A DNA stretch of 64,000 nucleotides from Kutzneria buriramensis (GTDB lineage: Bacteria > Actinomycetota > Actinomycetes > Mycobacteriales > Pseudonocardiaceae). Under the pieces are notes generated by a model. The model was given only the letters and a program-made list of their open reading frames with translations. It searched no databases and was not told the DNA's origin. Made by a program: the position numbers and the translations under genes. Shown here one piece after another: positions 33,621 to 41,610 of this stretch; the stretch's first letter is position 1; each line of letters opens with the position of its first letter. The stretch is from positions 248,001 to 312,000 of the forward strand of contig NZ_QUNO01000002.1 of assembly GCF_003387475.1 (NCBI RefSeq), read 5' to 3'.

Positions 33621-35485
33621 GACTGACGACGCCGGTCGTGCTGGCCGGCCGGACCGCGCCCAGCCGCGTGATGTTCGGGCCGCACGAGACGAATCTGGGC
33701 CGCAAGCGGGCGATCTCGCTGCGGCACGTGGCCTACTACGAGCGCCGCGCGGCCGGCGGCGCCGGGATCGTCGTCACCGAGACCGCCAGCGTGGACGACA
33801 GCGACTGGCCGTACGAAAGGGCCCCGCTGGCGGCCGAGTGCCAGCCCGGCTGGGCGTCCGTGGTGACCGCCTGCCGTCCACATGGGACGCTCGTGCTGGC
33901 GTCGCTGGGCCACGCCGGTTCCCAGGGCTCCTCGGCGTATTCGCGGACGGCGCTCTGGGCCCCTTCGCGGGTTCCGGACGTCGCCAGCCGGGAACTCCCG
34001 ATGGAGATGGAGGAGGCGGAGATCGACCGGCTGCTGTCGGGCTTCTCGTACGCCACCGCCATCGCCATGGAGTCCGATGTGGACGGTGTCGAGATCGATG
34101 CCGGCCAGCACAGCCTACTGCGGCAGTTCCTCTCCGGGCTGACCAATCAGCGTGCCGACGAGTACGGCGCCGATCGGGCACTGCTGCTCCGCGAGGCTCT
34201 GAGCGCCGTAAGGGATGTGCTCGGCGCCGACCGCGTCCTCGGCCTCCGGCTCTCCTGCGACGAACTGGCCCCGTGGGCCGGCATCACCCCCGAGCACGCC
34301 GCCGAACTCGCCGCCAAGCTGGCGAAATGCGTCGACTACATCGCGGTGGTGCGGGGTTCGGCGATGTCCACCTCGGCCACCCGCCCCGACCTGCACACCC
34401 CCGCCGGCTTCAACATGGACCTGTGCCGGGACATTCGGTCCGCGGTGGGTGGCGTCGCCGAGGTGATCCTGCAAGGGTCGGTCGTCGACCCGGGGCAGGC
34501 CGAGTGGGCGCTGGAGACCGGCGTCGCCGACCTGGTGGAGATGACCCGCGCGCAGATCGCCGAGCCGAACCTCGTCGCCCTGTACGACGCCGAGCAGCCG
34601 GAGCGGATCCGGCCGTGCCTGCTGTGCAACCAGCGGTGCCGCGTCCGTGATGGCCGCAACGCCGTCGTGAGCTGCGTCGTCGAGCCGGCCAGCGGCCACG
34701 AGACGACGGACCGGCCGCCGGCGCCGACCACCGCCCCGCGCGAGGTGCTCGTCGTCGGCGGCGGTCCGGCAGGGTTGGAGGCGGCGCGGGCGCTCGCCGA
34801 TCGCGGTCACAGCGTCGAGCTGATGGAACGGGACTCGCAGCTCGGCGGCTCGCTGCGGCTGTCGCCGCTGGAGAGCTTCGCCGGCTGGCTGGAGGCGGAG
34901 GTGCGGCGCCTGGGCGTGAAGATCCGCACCGGCGAGGCGGCCACCAGCGCCGACCTGACCGGACGAACCGTGGTGCTGGCAACGGGTTCGGTGCCCGGGC
35001 CACGTTCGTACGACATCGACGGCGGCCAGGTGCTCGATGTGGCCGAGGTACTGCGGGCCGGCCTCGACGACCTGCCGGCCGGCCCGGTGGTGGTCTTCGA
35101 CCCCGTCGGCGACTCCGTCGGCGCACGCATCGCCGAACTGCTGGCGTCGTCGGGTCGTGACACCACCGTCGTCACACGGGACGCCGTCATCGGTACCCAA
35201 CTGGCGGTCACCGGCGACCTCGCCGACGCCAACGCCCGGCTGCACCGCGCCGGTGTGCGACTGGTCAAGCGGTCGACGCTGCTGGCGGTGCGAGACGCCA
35301 GCGTCGTGGTGGAACACGTGCTCACCGGCGAGAAGCAGGAGCTCGCCTGCGGCCTGGTCGTCCACTGTGGACATCGCTTGCCGGATGAGACGCCCGGCCC
35401 GCTGCGGGCCGGCGACTGCGTGGCGCCCCGAACCCTGTACGAGGCCGTGTTGGAGGGCCGGCGCGCGGCCCAGGAGGTCGGCTGA
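33617..35485 (+). CDS. Mycofactocin-system FadH/OYE-family oxidoreductase 1
   Basis: A 622-residue 2,4-dienoyl-CoA-reductase-like flavoprotein. Residues 1-330 form an OYE TIM barrel (FMN). A [4Fe-4S] site follows with Cys in CLLCNQRC and SCVVEP, and residues from about 375 form an FAD/NAD(P)-binding Rossmann domain (VLVVGGGPAGLEAARALADR). The barrel active site is unusual: EIDAGQHSLLRQFLSGLTNQR replaces the canonical H-G-Y-L-L-x-x-F-L-S-P. The GTG start overlaps the mftC stop and the stop overlaps the next ATG. Enzymes of this pair are confined to mycofactocin loci; the substrate is unknown. It may handle a redox step on mycofactocin or an associated enoyl substrate. Confidence 0.9.
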   Translation: MRLTTPVVLAGRTAPSRVMFGPHETNLGRKRAISLRHVAYYERRAAGGAGIVVTETASVDDSDWPYERAPLAAECQPGWASVVTACRPHGTLVLASLGHAGSQGSSAYSRTALWAPSRVPDVASRELPMEMEEAEIDRLLSGFSYATAIAMESDVDGVEIDAGQHSLLRQFLSGLTNQRADEYGADRALLLREALSAVRDVLGADRVLGLRLSCDELAPWAGITPEHAAELAAKLAKCVDYIAVVRGSAMSTSATRPDLHTPAGFNMDLCRDIRSAVGGVAEVILQGSVVDPGQAEWALETGVADLVEMTRAQIAEPNLVALYDAEQPERIRPCLLCNQRCRVRDGRNAVVSCVVEPASGHETTDRPPAPTTAPREVLVVGGGPAGLEAARALADRGHSVELMERDSQLGGSLRLSPLESFAGWLEAEVRRLGVKIRTGEAATSADLTGRTVVLATGSVPGPRSYDIDGGQVLDVAEVLRAGLDDLPAGPVVVFDPVGDSVGARIAELLASSGRDTTVVTRDAVIGTQLAVTGDLADANARLHRAGVRLVKRSTLLAVRDASVVVEHVLTGEKQELACGLVVHCGHRLPDETPGPLRAGDCVAPRTLYEAVLEGRRAAQEVG

Positions 35486-37425
35486 TGGCGTTCCGCTTCC
35501 TGTTCTCGCCGTTCCGGGTCGGCCCGGTGACGCTCGCGAACAGGGTGGTCTTCTCCGCGCACCTCACCAACTACGCCGAGGACGGGCTGCCCAGCGCGCA
35601 GCACGCCGCCTACTACGCCGCGCGCGCCGCCGGCGGCGTCGGGCTGATCATCACCGAGGAGCACTCCACCCACCCGTCGGACTGGCCGTACGAGAAGCTC
35701 ATCCACGGCTTCAACCCGGAGGTGGTCGAGGGCTACCGCCGGATCACCGACGCCGTGCACGCCCACCGCGTGCCGATCTTCGCCCAGCTCAACCACAACG
35801 GCGGCCAGGCCTCCAGCCTGTACTCACGGCTGCCGGTGCTGGCCCCGTCGCCGGTGCCGGACCCGCTGTTCCGCGAGGTGCCCAAGGCCGTCGACGACAA
35901 GGACATCGCCGAGATCGTCGCCGGCTACGCCCTGGTGGCAAGGCACTGCGCCGAGGGCGGCTTCGACGGCGTCGAGCTCCAGTGCTCGCACTCGTCCATC
36001 GTGCGGGGATTCCTTTCGCCGGCGACGAACAAGCGCACCGACCGCTACGGTGGCCCGCTGGGCAACCGCGCCCGGATCCTGCTGGAGATCGTGGCGGCGG
36101 TCCGCGAGGCCATCGGCCCCGGCCGCGCGCTCGGCGTGCGGCTCTGCGGCGACGAGCTCATCGAGGGCGGCATCAAGCTCGACGAGGCCGTCGAGGTGGC
36201 GCGTCTCGTGGAAGCCACCGGCCAGGTCGACTACATCAACACCTCCATCGGCGTCGCCACCTCGACCCTGTTCATGATCGAGGCGTCCATGGCGATCCCG
36301 CCCGGCTACGCCCTGTTCATCGCCAACGCCATGCGGCAGGCCGTCAAACTGCCGGTGATCGGCGTCGGGCGGATCAAGGACCCCGTACAGGCCGAGCGCG
36401 CCCTCGCCGAGGGCCACTGCGACCTGGTCGGCGTCGTCCGCGGCCAGATCGCCGACCCCGAGTTCATGGCCAAGGCCCGTTCCGGGCACGTCAGCGACAT
36501 CCGAACGTGTCTGTCGTGCAACCAGGAATGCGTCGGGCGGATGGGCCTGAACCACACCCTTGGCTGCATCGAGAATCCCCGTGCCGGCAACGAATCCGTG
36601 CCGCTGTCCGCCCCTCGCCGGCGCGGCCGGCGGATCCTCGTCGTCGGCGGGGGCCCCGCCGGCTTGCAGGCCGCCGCCACCGCCGCCCAGCGCGGGCACC
36701 AGGTCACCCTGTTCGAACGCTCCCCGGCAACCGGCGGCCAGGCCGCCCTCGCCGCCACCGTCCCGTCCCGGGCCGAATTCCTTGATCTGCCACGGAATCT
36801 CCTCGCCGAGTGCAAGCGACACGGCGTCGAGGTCCGCACCGGCGTCGACGCCACCGTCGAGGCGTTGCGGGCCGAGAGCCCCGACGTCGTCATCCTTGCC
36901 ACCGGCGCCCGCCCCAAGCCACCGTACTGGGCCGGCGATCTCGCTCAGGTCGTGGACGTTCGTGACGTGCTGGAGGGCCGTGCCGAGCCGGTGGGCGACG
37001 TGCTCGTCATCGACGAACTCGGCTTCCACCAGGCCACTTCCGTCGCCGAACTGCTGGCGGACCGCGGCTGCCGGGTCCGGATCAGCACCCCCGGCATGGT
37101 CGTCGGCCAGGACCTCGGCGTCACCCTGGACATGGAGATGTTCCTGCTCCGGGCCCACCACAAGGGCATCGCCCTGACCACCGACGAGGTCGTCATGGGG
37201 GCGTCCGAGGGCGTCGAGGTGCAGATCCTCCGGCACACCACCGGCGAGATGACCACCTCGAGGTTCGACTGGGTGGTCTGCGCCGTGCACCAGGAGCCCG
37301 AGGACGAGCTGTGGCGGGGGTTGAAGGGCGCGCCGTTCGAGGTGCACCGGGTGGGCGACTGCCTGACCCCGCGCCGAGCCCACGCCGCGGTCATCGAGGG
37401 ACACCGGGTGGGGGTATCGCTGTGA
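35485..37425 (+). CDS. Mycofactocin-system FadH/OYE-family oxidoreductase 2
   Basis: A 646-residue paralogue of the preceding gene with the same three parts: OYE barrel (FLFSPFRVGPVTLANRVVF), iron-sulfur Cys set CLSCNQECVG plus GCIENP, and a dinucleotide-binding domain beginning ILVVGGGPAGLQAAATAA near residue 385. Its barrel keeps LQCSHSSIVRGFLSPATNKR and RYGGPLGNR, closer to canonical FadH than copy 1. ATG overlaps the upstream stop by one base. The two proteins may form a heteromer or act in sequence. Electron transfer through FMN, Fe4S4 and FAD would fit coupling to the ETF proteins encoded next, which is inference. Confidence 0.9.
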   Translation: MAFRFLFSPFRVGPVTLANRVVFSAHLTNYAEDGLPSAQHAAYYAARAAGGVGLIITEEHSTHPSDWPYEKLIHGFNPEVVEGYRRITDAVHAHRVPIFAQLNHNGGQASSLYSRLPVLAPSPVPDPLFREVPKAVDDKDIAEIVAGYALVARHCAEGGFDGVELQCSHSSIVRGFLSPATNKRTDRYGGPLGNRARILLEIVAAVREAIGPGRALGVRLCGDELIEGGIKLDEAVEVARLVEATGQVDYINTSIGVATSTLFMIEASMAIPPGYALFIANAMRQAVKLPVIGVGRIKDPVQAERALAEGHCDLVGVVRGQIADPEFMAKARSGHVSDIRTCLSCNQECVGRMGLNHTLGCIENPRAGNESVPLSAPRRRGRRILVVGGGPAGLQAAATAAQRGHQVTLFERSPATGGQAALAATVPSRAEFLDLPRNLLAECKRHGVEVRTGVDATVEALRAESPDVVILATGARPKPPYWAGDLAQVVDVRDVLEGRAEPVGDVLVIDELGFHQATSVAELLADRGCRVRISTPGMVVGQDLGVTLDMEMFLLRAHHKGIALTTDEVVMGASEGVEVQILRHTTGEMTTSRFDWVVCAVHQEPEDELWRGLKGAPFEVHRVGDCLTPRRAHAAVIEGHRVGVSL

Positions 37426-38339
37426 TCGACACGGATTTCCTTGCCATCGTCGTCGTCCGCGACGGCGAGCTGCCCCTCGGCGCCGACGAGGTCACCGCCG
37501 AGGCCGATGGCTCGGTGCTGGTCGTCGGAACCGACGCGAAGGTGGCTGCCGGGCAGCTGACCGCCGCCCGGACCGCCTGGATCGCCGAGAGCCCGAAGGT
37601 CGCCCCCGCCGCGCTGGCCGCCGCGCTGACTCCGGTCGTGAAAGGTGTACGAACGATCGTGCTTTCTTCTTCCCCGGACGGCCGCGACCTCGCGCCCAGA
37701 CTGGCCTACGCGCTGCGGCGACCCCTCCTGACCGGCGCAAACGCGGTCACGAGGACGAGCGCGGACGTCCTGCGCTGGGGGAGCCAGGCGCTGGTGGAAC
37801 TGACGCCGGACGGCCCGTTCGTGGCGACGTTGCAGCCGGGTGTCCGGGGTGCGGCACCGCTGCCGACTCCGGCCCGGCTCGTCGAGATTGCGCTGACGGG
37901 CGTCGAGGTGAAGGACGCGGTGTCGGTCGAGGTGACGACGCCGAACGCGCAGGAGGCGGACCTCGCGGAGGCGCGCCGGGTGCTCGGGGCCGGCGCGGGG
38001 CTGGTCACCGGGCCGGAGCAGATGGAGCTGCTGGCGAGGGTCGGGGAGCGGCTCGGCGCGTCGACGGGGGCGACGCGTGTGGTCACGGACGCCGGGTGGG
38101 TGGGCCACGAACGGCAGATCGGGACGACGGGTGTGGTGATCGACCCGGACCTGTACGTCGCGTTCGGGATCTCCGGCGCGGCGCAGCACGTGGGCGGCCT
38201 CGGCAGCCCGCGGCACGTGATCAGCGTGAACACCGATCCCTGCTGCCCGATGACGGCCCGGGCCGACCTGGGCATCGTCGCCGACGCCCCGGCGGTGCTG
38301 GCGGAACTCGCACGGCGGCTGGAGGAGAGAGATGCCTGA
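37422..38339 (+). CDS. Mycofactocin-associated electron transfer flavoprotein, alpha subunit
   Basis: A 305-residue ETF-alpha. The C-terminal FAD domain is clear: VTDAGWVGHERQIGTTG, then DLYVAFGISGAAQHVGG and SVNTDPCCPM, matching the R-Q-I-G-x-T-G and G-I-S-G-A-x-Q-H signatures. The N-terminal half is divergent from housekeeping FixB/EtfA. GTG start overlaps the OYE2 stop (GTGA) and the end overlaps the FixC-like gene by 8 nt. Its beta partner is encoded two genes downstream rather than next to it, an interleaved order with the FixC/FixX-type genes. Confidence 0.9.
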   Translation: MIDTDFLAIVVVRDGELPLGADEVTAEADGSVLVVGTDAKVAAGQLTAARTAWIAESPKVAPAALAAALTPVVKGVRTIVLSSSPDGRDLAPRLAYALRRPLLTGANAVTRTSADVLRWGSQALVELTPDGPFVATLQPGVRGAAPLPTPARLVEIALTGVEVKDAVSVEVTTPNAQEADLAEARRVLGAGAGLVTGPEQMELLARVGERLGASTGATRVVTDAGWVGHERQIGTTGVVIDPDLYVAFGISGAAQHVGGLGSPRHVISVNTDPCCPMTARADLGIVADAPAVLAELARRLEERDA

Positions 38340-39687
38340 GCACGCAGGCCCGGGCACGACGTCGACGGTCGTCGCCGCGACGCCGCAGCGCGCGGTGGAC
38401 GTGGTGGTGGTCGGCGCGGGACCGGCCGGCTCGGCGGCGGCGCTGGAAGTGGCCCGTGCCGGGCATTCGGTGGTGCTGCTGGAACGCGGCCCGTATCCCG
38501 GCTCGAAGAACGTCTACGGCGGCGTGGTGTACGGCCGGGTGCTGGACGAGCTGGTGCCGCGCTGGTGGGAGCAGATGCCGGTGCAGCGCTGGGTGACCCG
38601 CCGCAGCACCATGATCATGACGCCGACGCAGGCGCTCACCGTGGACTTCCGCACGCAGGCGTGGGCCGGCCCGCCGTACAACGGGGCCACCGCGCACCGC
38701 TCCGACCTCGATGGCTGGCTCGCCGGCCTCGCCGAGAAGGAAGGCGCGGTCCTCGTTCCTTCGACCGTCGCCACGGGGCTGCTGCGCGACACCGCCGGCG
38801 CGATCGTCGGCGTCCGCACCGACCGTCCGGACGGAGACCTCACCGCCAAGGTCGTGATCGCCTGTGACGGCGTGAACTCCTTCCTGGCCAAGGAAGCCGG
38901 CATGTTCGCCGGCAAGCCCACCGGGCACGTCACCCTCGGCGTCAAGGAGACCCTGCGGCTGCCACGCAGCGTCATCGACGAGCGGTTCGGCGTCGCCGGC
39001 CAGGACGGCGTCGACATCGAGATCCTCGGCTGCACCAGGGGAATCCCCGGCGGCGGCTTCGTCTACACCAACCTCGACTCGCTCAGCGTCGGCGTTGTCG
39101 TCGATCCGCACGGCCTGGCCGGCAAGCGGTTGCGGCCCGAGGAGCTGGTCGCCGACCTCAAGCGGCACCCGGCTATAGAACCGTTGGTACGGGGCGGCGA
39201 GCTGCTGGAGTACTCCGCGCACCTCATCCCCGAGGGCGGCTACGACACCATGCCCGAACTTGTCGGCGACGGCTTCCTGGTCGCCGGCGACGCCGCGGCC
39301 ATGTGCCTGGCGGCCGGAATTTGGCTGGAGGGCGTCAACTTCGCCCTCGGGGCCGGCATGTACGCCGGCCGCGCCGCGGTCGACGCCCTGAAGGTCGGCG
39401 ACACCTCCAAGACGGGCCTCGCCTCATACCGGCGCATGCTGGACGAGTCGTTCGTGCTGGCCGACCACCGAAAGCTGCGCCGGGTGCCCGGACTCGTGCT
39501 GGGGCAACGGATGCAGGAGAGCTACCCGGCGATGCTGTGCGATCTCGCGCAGGGGCTGTTCCACGTGGACAACCCGCAACCGAAACCAGGGCTGCTCAAG
39601 CTGGTTCGCCGTACGTTGAAGCGCCACGGCATTCGCACGCGGGACGTGGTGTCCGACGCGCTGACCGGAGTGAGGTCGTTCGGATGA
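38332..39687 (+). CDS. FixC-like FAD oxidoreductase (ETF:quinone oxidoreductase-type)
   Basis: A 451-residue flavoprotein. It has the N-terminal GAGPAGSAAALEVARAG dinucleotide motif after about 25 extra residues, a second FAD contact at FLVAGDAAAMCLA near residue 320, and the quinone-side sequence LEGVNFALGAGMYAG. FixC and ETF-QO proteins accept electrons from ETF and pass them to the quinone pool at the membrane, usually with a FixX-type ferredoxin encoded next door, as here. GGAGGAGAGAG precedes the ATG. The stop overlaps the ferredoxin start (ATGA). Confidence 0.92.
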   Translation: MPEHAGPGTTSTVVAATPQRAVDVVVVGAGPAGSAAALEVARAGHSVVLLERGPYPGSKNVYGGVVYGRVLDELVPRWWEQMPVQRWVTRRSTMIMTPTQALTVDFRTQAWAGPPYNGATAHRSDLDGWLAGLAEKEGAVLVPSTVATGLLRDTAGAIVGVRTDRPDGDLTAKVVIACDGVNSFLAKEAGMFAGKPTGHVTLGVKETLRLPRSVIDERFGVAGQDGVDIEILGCTRGIPGGGFVYTNLDSLSVGVVVDPHGLAGKRLRPEELVADLKRHPAIEPLVRGGELLEYSAHLIPEGGYDTMPELVGDGFLVAGDAAAMCLAAGIWLEGVNFALGAGMYAGRAAVDALKVGDTSKTGLASYRRMLDESFVLADHRKLRRVPGLVLGQRMQESYPAMLCDLAQGLFHVDNPQPKPGLLKLVRRTLKRHGIRTRDVVSDALTGVRSFG

Positions 39688-39974
39688 CCTACGACCAGCC
39701 CGCGTTCGACGATCACATGTCCACTGTGGACTTCGAGGTCGCGCGGCGGCCGCACATCACCGTGAACAACGAGGTGTGCCGGTCGTGCCGGACGACCGAC
39801 TGTGTGTACGCGTGCCCGGCGAAGCTGTTCGTGCCGACCTCCGACGGCGGCATCCTGTTCAACTACGAGCAGTGCTTCGAATGCGGCACGTGCTACCAGG
39901 TCTGCTCGGGGCAGGGCGCCCTGAGCTGGACCTATCCCGACGGCGGCCACGGGGTCGCCTTCCGGAAGGGGTGA
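39684..39974 (+). CDS. FixX-like ferredoxin
   Basis: A 96-residue ferredoxin-like protein. Two Cys groups are present, CRSCRTTDCVYACP and CFECGTCYQVC, the pattern of FixX and of the C-terminal Fe4S4 domain of ETF:quinone oxidoreductase. Together with the FixC-like protein it makes a two-chain equivalent of mitochondrial ETF-QO. ATG overlaps the upstream stop. TYPDGGHGVAFRKG is a typical FixX tail. Confidence 0.93.
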   Translation: MTYDQPAFDDHMSTVDFEVARRPHITVNNEVCRSCRTTDCVYACPAKLFVPTSDGGILFNYEQCFECGTCYQVCSGQGALSWTYPDGGHGVAFRKG

Positions 39975-39979
39975 TCGGC

Positions 39980-40828
39980 GTGCTGGTTGTCGCCGCGTTG
40001 ACCTGGCCCGGCCCGCGCGTCGCGGTCGACCAGCTGACGGGCACGGTGCGGACCGAGGAGGGCCGTCCGGGTGCGAGCGCGGCGGGGCTGGCGGCGCTGG
40101 AACACGTGTTCCGGCTGGCGGAGTCTCTGGGCGGCCGGGCGCTGGCCGTGACGATCGGGCCGCCGCAGGCGGACGAGATGCTGCGCGAGGCGCTGGCGGC
40201 CGGGGCGCTGCACGTGCTCCGCGTCGAGGCGGACCCGGCGGATGACGAGGCGGCGGCCCGAGCGCTGCTGTCGGCGGTCGCCGAACACCACGGCCCTCCC
40301 GATGTCGTGGTGTTCGGCGACGACTCCGGCGCGGTCCCCGGCTACCTCGCCGCGCTCACCGACGCGGCGCAGGCGTTGGGGCTGCTGGAACTCACGGCCG
40401 ACGGAGGCGTCCTCGGTGGACTGCGGCGGCTGGACAAGGGCCGCCGCGAACGGTTGGAGATCCCGTTGCCGGCGGTGTGCTCGGTGGAGCCGGTGCTGCG
40501 GCCCCGGCGCGCCGGCCTGCCGGCGATGTTGGCCGCTCGTAACACGAAAATCCCCGTCGTGCGGCCAGACGTTCCGCAGCATCGATTTCCCTCGGGGCCG
40601 GTGAAGGCCACAGCGCCCAGGGCATACCGGCCGCGCGCCAGAATTGTTCCGATACCGGCCGCCGATCGCGCCATAGACCGCATAGTTGCACTGACGAACG
40701 GGTTGGGGGCGAACGCGCTGGCCACCGGCGGCTCCGCGACCGTGGTCACGCCGCCCGACGCGGCGGCCGCGGCCGACCTGGTGATCGAGTACCTGACCGA
40801 GCACGGCTATCTGGGGGACACGACATGA
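39980..40828 (+). CDS. Mycofactocin-associated electron transfer flavoprotein, beta subunit
   Basis: A 282-residue ETF-beta-like protein. The overall pattern is ETF beta, with an alternating alpha/beta N-terminus, then LPAVCSVEPVLRPRRAGLPAM, the equivalent of the conserved L-P-A-x-x-x-x-x-x-x-x-x-x-R-Y-P segment. It is divergent: the R-Y-P is R-A-G here. The C-terminal tail after about residue 200 is longer than usual. GTG 39980 is preferred because GGAAGG lies 10 nt upstream; GTG 39971, overlapping the ferredoxin stop, is the alternative and would match the overlap style of the operon. It pairs with ETF alpha to shuttle electrons from dehydrogenases to the FixCX-like proteins. Confidence 0.83.
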   Translation: MLVVAALTWPGPRVAVDQLTGTVRTEEGRPGASAAGLAALEHVFRLAESLGGRALAVTIGPPQADEMLREALAAGALHVLRVEADPADDEAAARALLSAVAEHHGPPDVVVFGDDSGAVPGYLAALTDAAQALGLLELTADGGVLGGLRRLDKGRRERLEIPLPAVCSVEPVLRPRRAGLPAMLAARNTKIPVVRPDVPQHRFPSGPVKATAPRAYRPRARIVPIPAADRAIDRIVALTNGLGANALATGGSATVVTPPDAAAAADLVIEYLTEHGYLGDTT

Positions 40829-41610
40829 CGCCACGAGTCGCGATCGTCACGGGCGCGGCCCGTGGCATCGGCGCGGCCGTCGTGCGCCGATTGGCCGGCG
40901 ACGGCTGGCGGGTCGTGGCGGTGGACATCTGCGAGGACATCCCCGGCCTCGGCTACTCGTTGGCATCCAAGGAAGAACTGCTCACGCTGGCCCGCCGGTT
41001 CCCGGACGAGGTGCGCGAGGTCGTCGCCGATGTGCGCGACAACCGCGCACTCCAGGACGCGGCCGAGCTGGCGTACACGGAGTTCGGCGGGCTGGACGCG
41101 GCCGTCGCGGCGGCGGCGGTGATCGCCGGCGGACGTCCGCTGTGGGAGTCCGGCGACGACGAATGGCGGCTGCAACTGGACATCGGCGTCCTCGGCGTGG
41201 CGAACCTGGCCCGCGCGGCGATCCCCGTGATGCTCCGAGAACAGCAGCCCCGCTCCGGCCGGTTCGTCGCGCTCGCCTCGGCCGCCGGCCACCGCGGCCT
41301 CTGGCACGCCGCCGGCTACAACGCGACCAAGCACGGGGTCGTCGGCCTGATCCGGGGCCTGGCGCACGACCTTCGCGGCACCGGCGTCACCGCGACCGCG
41401 GTGTCCCCGGGCAGCACCCGAACCGATCTGCTCGACGCCAGCGCCGCCCTCTACGACCTGGCCGACGTCGAGGAATTCAGCCGCTACCACCTCACCGAGC
41501 GGCTGCTGCGGCCCGAGGAGGTGGCCGACGTCGTGTGCTGGCTGTGCGGTAGGGAGGCGTCCGCCATCACCGGCACCGTCGTGCACGCCGACGGGGGGTT
41601 CACCGCATGA
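40825..41610 (+). CDS. Mycofactocin-coupled SDR family oxidoreductase (second subfamily)
   Basis: A 261-residue SDR with TGAARGIGAAVVRRLAGD at the N-terminus, VVAVDICEDIPGL after it, catalytic Ser in VALASAAGHR, Y-x-x-x-K in GYNATKHGVVG and the tail VVHADGGFTA. The unusual insertion DICEDIPGLGYSLASKEELLTL is characteristic of a mycofactocin-linked SDR subgroup distinct from that at 24719. It is translationally coupled on both sides (ATGA overlaps). Placement between ETF beta and mftF argues that it supplies or accepts electrons through mycofactocin. Confidence 0.88.
   Translation: MTPRVAIVTGAARGIGAAVVRRLAGDGWRVVAVDICEDIPGLGYSLASKEELLTLARRFPDEVREVVADVRDNRALQDAAELAYTEFGGLDAAVAAAAVIAGGRPLWESGDDEWRLQLDIGVLGVANLARAAIPVMLREQQPRSGRFVALASAAGHRGLWHAAGYNATKHGVVGLIRGLAHDLRGTGVTATAVSPGSTRTDLLDASAALYDLADVEEFSRYHLTERLLRPEEVADVVCWLCGREASAITGTVVHADGGFTA

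Noticed and set aside
33617-37425. One of the two OYE-type genes as a disguised mftD
   Set aside because: Both have FadH-like OYE barrel, iron-sulfur Cys and FAD domains; MftD belongs to the lactate-dehydrogenase-like FMN family with a different fold signature, so the name was not given. Functional replacement is listed only as a hypothesis.
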